From: Cacajao melanocephalus
Taxonomy: Eukaryota > Chordata > Mammalia > Primates > Pitheciidae
Assembly: GCA_963573385.1 (NCBI GenBank)
Contig: CAUYLG010071539.1
Coordinates: forward strand, 55,835 to 119,834
Reading direction: 5' to 3'
Length of the DNA stretch: 64,000 bases
Positions 57,724 through 64,000 of the stretch are shown here, piece after piece. The notes under the pieces are model-generated. The model saw only the letters and a list, made by a program, of their open reading frames with translations. It did no database searches and was not told the origin of the DNA. Every line of letters starts with the position of its first letter. Position 1 is the first letter of the stretch. The position numbers and the translations under genes are program-made.

Positions 57724-60700
57724 CTAGTGAGAGAGAACTGCCCATAATGAGCTTTTCCCTTATTACGTTTATTCTGAACTGCAATAGTTTCATTCTTCAA
57801 CCCAGGCCTTTTCACCTTCACGTTCATGAATTCTTTCTTTATGTAAGTTACATTTTGGGGAATAGATTTTTTTTTTTTGCTTTGTGGTGTATTTTACTAT
57901 TCTCAGGTATTTATAAGCATTTTTAAGACCTCTATGAATTCTCAAAATACCCACATTTCTGGCACAATAGGAAGACTTAAGTTTAGACACCAATGGTCCC
58001 CTTATTCTTATGAATTACTGTCTTGCTGTTTATTAGGCTTTCTCAACAGATTTACATAGTTGGCCTAATTTTCTCTGTAAGATCTTTCACTCCTACCTGT
58101 TCCCACCAACACATACATATATATGCACACCCCAGATCGAATCATACTTGTTTCAGAGATGTTTTTCCTCAAAAACCAAATGTCTAAGCCCCGTGGCATT
58201 TGGTTTATAGATCTCATTCAAATATTCTGGTTGGCCATATGCCATAGGTCTAGCTAGGGGTGCCAAAGTGATAAATCTATTGGTTGTGTTTCAGTCCCCA
58301 CCTTATTTGAATTCTTAGTAGTATTCTATGTTAATGACCACACCTTCCTTGAGATACTGTTCTCCATTGGTCTCTGTGCTATAACAGCCTCTCCGTTTTC
58401 TTTTGCCTTGCCTCTCAGTCTATTTCTTCTTTACTGGTGTAGTTTCTACTTGGCCAGTAAATACCAACATTTTGCAGAGTCTGGGTCCTCTTCTCTTCTG
58501 ATTGTGCATACTTTCCCAGCTGTTGCTTTCATTCCACATCTTTGGTCAGTAGGAGCTTCATCAGATTGGCCCATGAATCCTATTAATGTGACTCTGGTAG
58601 TCTCTGAGGCCTTCCTTGTTGTCTAGTTTAAGATACTCTGAGCTTATCTGTACATTTTCAGCCCTAAATGTGGAATAGTCCTTTCTCCAAAAAGTCTTTG
58701 TTTCTTTTAGTTGGAAATGGTATTTCAAGACCATAATTTGGGCCCTAGAGGTCTTATTGTGACAGGATTTGTCATTGTTTCCAAGCTTTTCTATTATCTA
58801 TGCATATAGTAACAATAATACTTGTAATTTAAATGCAGAACTATGTGTTTTTATTCATCTCTTGCGTATTACCCTGTGTTTTCCTTCTACATTAAGAATC
58901 TTCATTCTGAAGGACATGGGATGATAGAACATCCCACATTACAAACACAATAGCTCAGAATAATAACACTAATATGATCACTACTGCTTTTGATTCAGTA
59001 AATATTAGTGAGAATGCTGATGAACATATAGTATGCATATTCTAATTGATTTGAAAAGTCACAGACCTCTGTATTATTTATTTGTCTGGGTAGCAAACGG
59101 TACTGATTAGTTGAAGTGATTTTTTCTCACTCACTATGCCCTTCACTAAACTTGAGGCTGTCAGTGGTTTCCAAGAGAAGCCTGTTGGGAGTTCCACTCA
59201 GCAGGCAGATTGGCATCATTAGGCCATTGTAATTCACTGTGAGGAGCTGCCTGGTGGAAGCTTGAGCTGGGCCCTCTACCAATTATTTTTACTACTCTTG
59301 TTGTAAAAGGAGCTTCTAGATCCATGGACACATTAGATCCATTGGGAATGAGCGATTCTGCTTTTATATATTTCCAGTGAATATGGTACTGATTTCCTGT
59401 TTCTTGCTAAAATATACGTTAATGATGAATCCCTTGAAAGCCACCTTGAGATGATCATAATAACTATTCAAAGAAGAATAGAGGTGTGTTTGTGAGAGAA
59501 CTGGGACAGAAAAAGGTGTTTAATGGATTCATTTTGGAATAGCACATGTAAGTGTTCATCTCTTTGGACAAAAAATGAAACCGAAACAGATTTTAATGGG
59601 CATAATGGAAACACTGGAGCTTTTACTTTGGCAAGCCTCTTGAATTTCCAGCCCAGGAATGATCCCCACTTAGTTATATGTGTAAACTGCTACTTTGTAG
59701 AAGGAAATCTAAATGTTTGCAGGGAGTTAATGGGAAAAATTAAATGGAAAGTCTTTTGAACTTTTGTGCAGCAAGTTTTGAGGAAGCTAAAGTCAAAGAT
59801 AACTCTGGAAACATGAAGGTGGATGAAGAGAGAAATGATAGTGGAGATCATATTACATATATTTATGATGTAATATAATAGCTGAGAAGGTGGACGCATG
59901 GTGTGTGACATGCCAAACATAATTTATTTCCACTCTACTTTAAAGAGACATTACTAACTCAGTATTCCTTTCTACCCCCTTCTATACCTAAGAAGTATTA
60001 AATATTAAAAATGATATGTACTGTAGGAAAAAAAGGATTAAGGGAACAAAGATCTATTGAAAAGGAAAGATTATAGACACTAAATACATACAACTTGGAT
60101 TACATCAATTTAAGAATGGATGTGACTACATAATGAAAGGCAGCAAAAAATAAATATGGAAGCAGGGACTTTTTTTTTGTTGATGTAGGGATATATAACT
60201 AGAAGCAATAAAGAAATCAAGGCATGGAAAATTTGGTTTTAAAGAATTGTAATACCAATAATGATAACTTGGAAGAAATGTTTTTATAGTTGTATGCATG
60301 GAAACTGTAAACTTGCACATCACGTGTATATTTGCCAAGAAAATGGAGGTACCTGACGTTCTGTATATGAGCTGAGCTTCTGCAATGAGTAGTGGGATTT
60401 GTGAAGGGTCTGATTGAAGAGAATTGAGAAGGCAAACCTTTTAAACTTGACAATTTATGGTATCACATTATCTTCTAACTTCAGTAACCTATTTTGGATA
60501 ACTTGGTCTTTTCCAAATGAATATTCAGTCTTTCATATTTCTCCCTTTCCCCTGTTCCTCTTCAAGTGACACCTGGTTATATAGGGGAAAGGGGCTTTCT
60601 CCATGAACTCTTAGCAGGAGAAATAGTGGCCACATAACCAGTCTACATCCTCTGGACCTTCCTGGGTCCTTGCTGTGCAGTGGCTGGTCTGGTTTGCTTT

Positions 60701-61459
60701 TGGAAATAGTGGCTGCTGAGATCAATTTTAAACTGCAGGCAATGACGTGCAGTTTGGGTACCATGCAAGCCCTTATGTGACATCCCTGGTCCCAGCAATT
60801 TGCCTGCACATTTGGCTTATTTTATCTTACATCCAGCCCTGTTAGCACCTCCTCTCCTCCCTGGAACATATGGAAACCTATGGACTCCCTGTATTTCCTA
60901 AAGGGATCATAGGGAGCCAGAAGGTCTAGCTCAGCTCACCCACTGAGCCACCTTCCTGTACTTGTGGGTCTGCTTTATGGCATACAGGGCCGGCCATGGG
61001 CATGCGAAGCACTTCCTCAGCAAACATAGAGGGAAGCATGCCACTAACCAGACTCTCCAGTGTTTTTTAGAGCTCCCCATATCCAGTTGGATGTTTTCAT
61101 AATGTCCTGCTCCTCTCAAGGGAAGTAAGGGACCTATTCATCTGACCTTTTGATCTTACCTGTGTCTCTCCTCTACTCCTGCAATCACCAGGACCAGATA
61201 CGGCAGTCTTTCATTTCCTCCTCCAGTTCTACAAAGGCTTCCCTGTGTCATGTCCTTCTTCATCTGAAAGAGCTTTCTCTCTCCCCTTCCATAATGTTAT
61301 ACTGTCAGAATACCTGCTGGAAAACATGATTTTCTAGGAGGAGAAGTGAAAACACATCTAGGCAATATTTTAAATATGTTAACTCTGTTACAAAAATTAA
61401 AATTCGTCAATATAAGTTCTTTTCTAAAAGATTGTGTAAAATCCCTTGTTATTAAGGCT
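57724..61459. other. Largely unassigned intron sequence (3.7 kb)
   Basis: No clear repeat. 60525-61119 has two minus-strand frames (94 and 62 codons) and LTR-like composition but no recognisable family. T-run at 57869-57878. Confidence 0.4.
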
Positions 61460-62010
61460 TTCACCATCCCATCTGCTACTCTTCCTCTTTCCTGTCCATT
61501 TCTTACTTCACCATCACTCCCTCTCTCACATTGAACAACTAAGCACCTAGGTCACATTTTCTTTCTCTAGTTGCTGCCATGCCCCTGGCCTCTGGAAGCT
61601 TCAGCTCCCTTGTCCCTAATGACTTTCACCTAACTACACAGTAGCTCCACACCTGAAACTACACAACAACTCCACACCTGACATCCCAACCTTGGATCAC
61701 AACCTCTCCTTTCAGCCTTCTGACATGAGTACTGTCAAAACACCTCTTCTTTTTCAGCCTTTGGCTCCTCAATTTTTTTCTTACCTATCAGCTTACCCTG
61801 TACCCTTCCTTTCTCACTCCTCTTAAATTCCATTAACCACATTTTCCATACTCCCTTGAAGGTATCCCCAATTCCACCTTATTCTTCATTTCTCTAGCCT
61901 GACAAAACCTCAACTTGGATCAGTCTAGTTCAATTTCTTTACCCTGCAACCTGTATTTCTGAGTGCCAGGCACTAGAGCCTAGCATGTACTAATTACCTA
62001 ATATTTGCTT
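61460..62010 (+). mobile_element. L2-like pyrimidine-rich fragment
   Basis: 'tcaccatcccatctgctact', 'ccctaatgactttcaccta' and 'ttggatcacaacctctcctt' resemble the middle of L2; strongly decayed, tentative. Confidence 0.4.
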
Positions 62011-62016
62011 ATTGAG

Positions 62017-62383
62017 TGTATTAGTCATTCTTTCACTTATATGAAGTTATATCCAAGATGGAGTACTTTATAAAGGAAGGAGGTTTAATTGACTCACAGT
62101 TTCACATGGCTGGAAAGGTCTCAGGAAACTTACAATCATGGCAGAAGAAGAAACGGGCACCTTCTTTGCAAGGCTGCAGGAGAGAGAATATGACGAGGAA
62201 CTGTCAAACACTCATAAAACCATCAGATCACGTGAGAACTCACTCACTATCACAAAACAGCATGGGGGAAACCACCCCCATGATCCAGTCACCTCCCACC
62301 AGGTCCCTCCCTCGACAGTTAGGGATAATGGGAATATAATTCAAGATGAGATTTGGGTAGGGACACAGAGCCAAACCATATCA
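62017..62383 (-). mobile_element. MST-type MaLR LTR, antisense
   Basis: Begins TGTATTAGTCATTC, ends CCAAACCATATCA. 'gactcacagtttcacatggc', 'catcagatcacgtgagaact' and 'ccccatgatccagtcacctc' are in order. Flanks ttgag and atgag probably represent the 5-bp target duplication with one change. Frames on + (93 and 94 codons) are shadows. Confidence 0.92.
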
Positions 62384-63454
62384 ATGAGTATGTCAGTGGA
62401 ACATGTATTTGGTAATATTTAAGATCATAGAATTTGGATAAGCCATATATATGACATTTTAAACTGTGAGACCTTGGGTATGCTAATGAAACCTCTCTGG
62501 GTTCTGGTCTCTTCAATGTTAAGATAAAGGATAACAATAGTCTCTACCTTATGTAAGAATTCAAGGGCATGTGAGGGTAAATCACTTGTTAGAGGATTGG
62601 AACATGGTGCGCTTCAAAGCATGTTAGCTAATGTGTAGTTGTTGAAGCAAAATGGAAGGCACACCTACATTTTCACCATAAGTCTCCTACCATACTGTGT
62701 CACTACTCAAAAACAGTTGCAATTGGATTGGCTAGTGGGAGGAGATGGAAGCAAGGAGCTGCAAGTCATGGATGTGAGATTGCAACAATCAGTAGGTGGG
62801 AGCATCTCTCAGAAGTTAACAAAATGATCGTAGTATTGTTACTATGCAGGCAAATTTGTGGGAAAGTATAGAATTACCCTAATATTTGGCAAGACTACAT
62901 CTTAGATTTTACATGGGCCTGTACTTCGTCTTTGCTTGATTTTTTACCTTCTCTTAATCACCGTTTTTCCTGCTCTTGTTTAGTTCCTAAGTTTTTTTTC
63001 TAGGACACTGATCTTCTAAGTGTGCCATAAGAGTTCATGTATATTCTGTACTCAAATCTTCAGCTAAGATAGAGAACAAAATGGACACTATTATCCAGAT
63101 GTCATTGGTATGTGCCTCCAACTCATTTAATTTTTCTCCCCCGATTCTTGAATAGTCTTTTTAAATACTCTGAGAAGTATTATCTATCTCCCAACCTACC
63201 AACCTTTAGAGAGCATGGAATATATCTTTTTTTCCTTTGTTACTGATGTGAATCATGGTGTCTGGCCTACAAACAGCCTTAGGTGTGTGTGTGTGGTTAT
63301 TGAATACAATTAAAAGATGAGTAATTTACCAGGAAGGTCAGAGAGGTATTATGAAAATTTTTGTTCCAACTTACAATTTCTCAGGTTTAATTCTGCCAAA
63401 GAGTTCAGTAGCCAAATCTTTCTTTGGGTCTCTTACAAGTATTTTATGGATGAG
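62384..63454. other. Unassigned intron sequence
   Basis: Nothing recognised; ends at the AT-only array. Confidence 0.4.
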
Positions 63455-64000
63455 TGTTTTATATATGTGTGTATATATATAGATATATTTCATATATATT
63501 TCTCATATATATTTCATATATATATGATATATATGATATCTATATCATATATATCTATGATATAGATATGTATATCATATATCATCTATGACATATATGA
63601 ATATAGATGATATATATATCTATATCATATATATCTATATGATATAGATGATATATATGATATAGATGATATTCATATATATTTCTCATCTATATCATAT
63701 ATAGATGATACATATATGATATATGTGATATATATCATATATATTTCATATATGATATATATATCTCATATATATGATATCTATATCATATATATCTATG
63801 ATATAGATATGTATATCATATATCATCTATGACATATATATGATATAGATGATATATATATCTATATCATATATATCTATATGATATAGATATATATGAT
63901 ATAGATGATATTCATATATATTTCTCATCTATATCATATATAGATGATACATATATGATATATGTGATATATATCATATATATTTCATATATGATATATA
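63455..64000. repeat. AT-rich higher-order tandem repeat (unit about 240 bp), cut by the window end
   Basis: Sequence made only of ATAT, GATAT, CATAT and TTTC-type steps. The marker 'gatatctatatcatatatat' occurs at 63535 and 63776 (offset 241), and the marker 'atagatgatattcatat' at 63662 and 63901 (offset 239). The unit itself is full of inverted repeats. Two copies are visible plus a leading partial one. Confidence 0.93.

Noticed and set aside
57528..57827. Ser-Leu and Cys-Val-rich minus frames
   Set aside because: Translation of the (CA)n(GA)n microsatellite.
62058..62422. Two overlapping 93-94-codon plus frames
   Set aside because: Shadows of an antisense MST LTR.

Overview
The window is nuclear DNA from a higher primate. 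It carries Alu, L1, MIR, L2, MaLR (MST/MLT1) and hAT/Tigger elements nested by age, plus one GC-rich CpG-island promoter with the first coding exon of a protein kinase gene. That exon (ATG 14842, donor after 15002, + strand) encodes the N-terminus of CAMK4, calcium/calmodulin-dependent protein kinase IV. Its 53 complete codons fit human CAMK4 as I remember it, except at residue 11 (Ser here, Ala remembered) and residue 27 (Asn here, Ser remembered). A non-human simian is therefore more likely than human, though this rests on recall.

Layout. 1-13.9 kb is intergenic DNA upstream of CAMK4, almost all old transposon sequence: a 5'-inverted L1 (1-497), an MST LTR, L1M fragments split by an Alu and a younger L1, an MLT1-type LTR, a 2.8-kb antisense L1 (about 7805-10615) that holds both a solo LTR and a fold-back inverted duplication, and a Tigger/MER2 element with a MER1-type hAT element nested in it. 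14.0-15.1 kb is the CpG-island promoter, 5'UTR and coding exon 1. From 15003 to the end is CAMK4 intron 1; I found no exon 2. The intron holds Tigger, hAT, MIR, L2, MLT1, MST, Alu and L1 insertions, several microsatellites, and an AT-only tandem array with a unit of about 240 bp that runs off the window end.

CAMK4 is the only gene I can support. The other open frames are shadows of repeats or chance frames in the GC-rich island. The least explained features are: (i) a 157-bp, nearly perfect inverted repeat within the antisense L1 beside a CpG-rich solo LTR; (ii) a 0.9-kb coding-like, poly(A)-bearing insert of unknown identity that interrupts an L2; (iii) the terminal AT-rich higher-order repeat; (iv) upstream-ORF, GCG-repeat and G-quadruplex features of the CAMK4 5' end. 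I see no microbial system, CRISPR array or operon.
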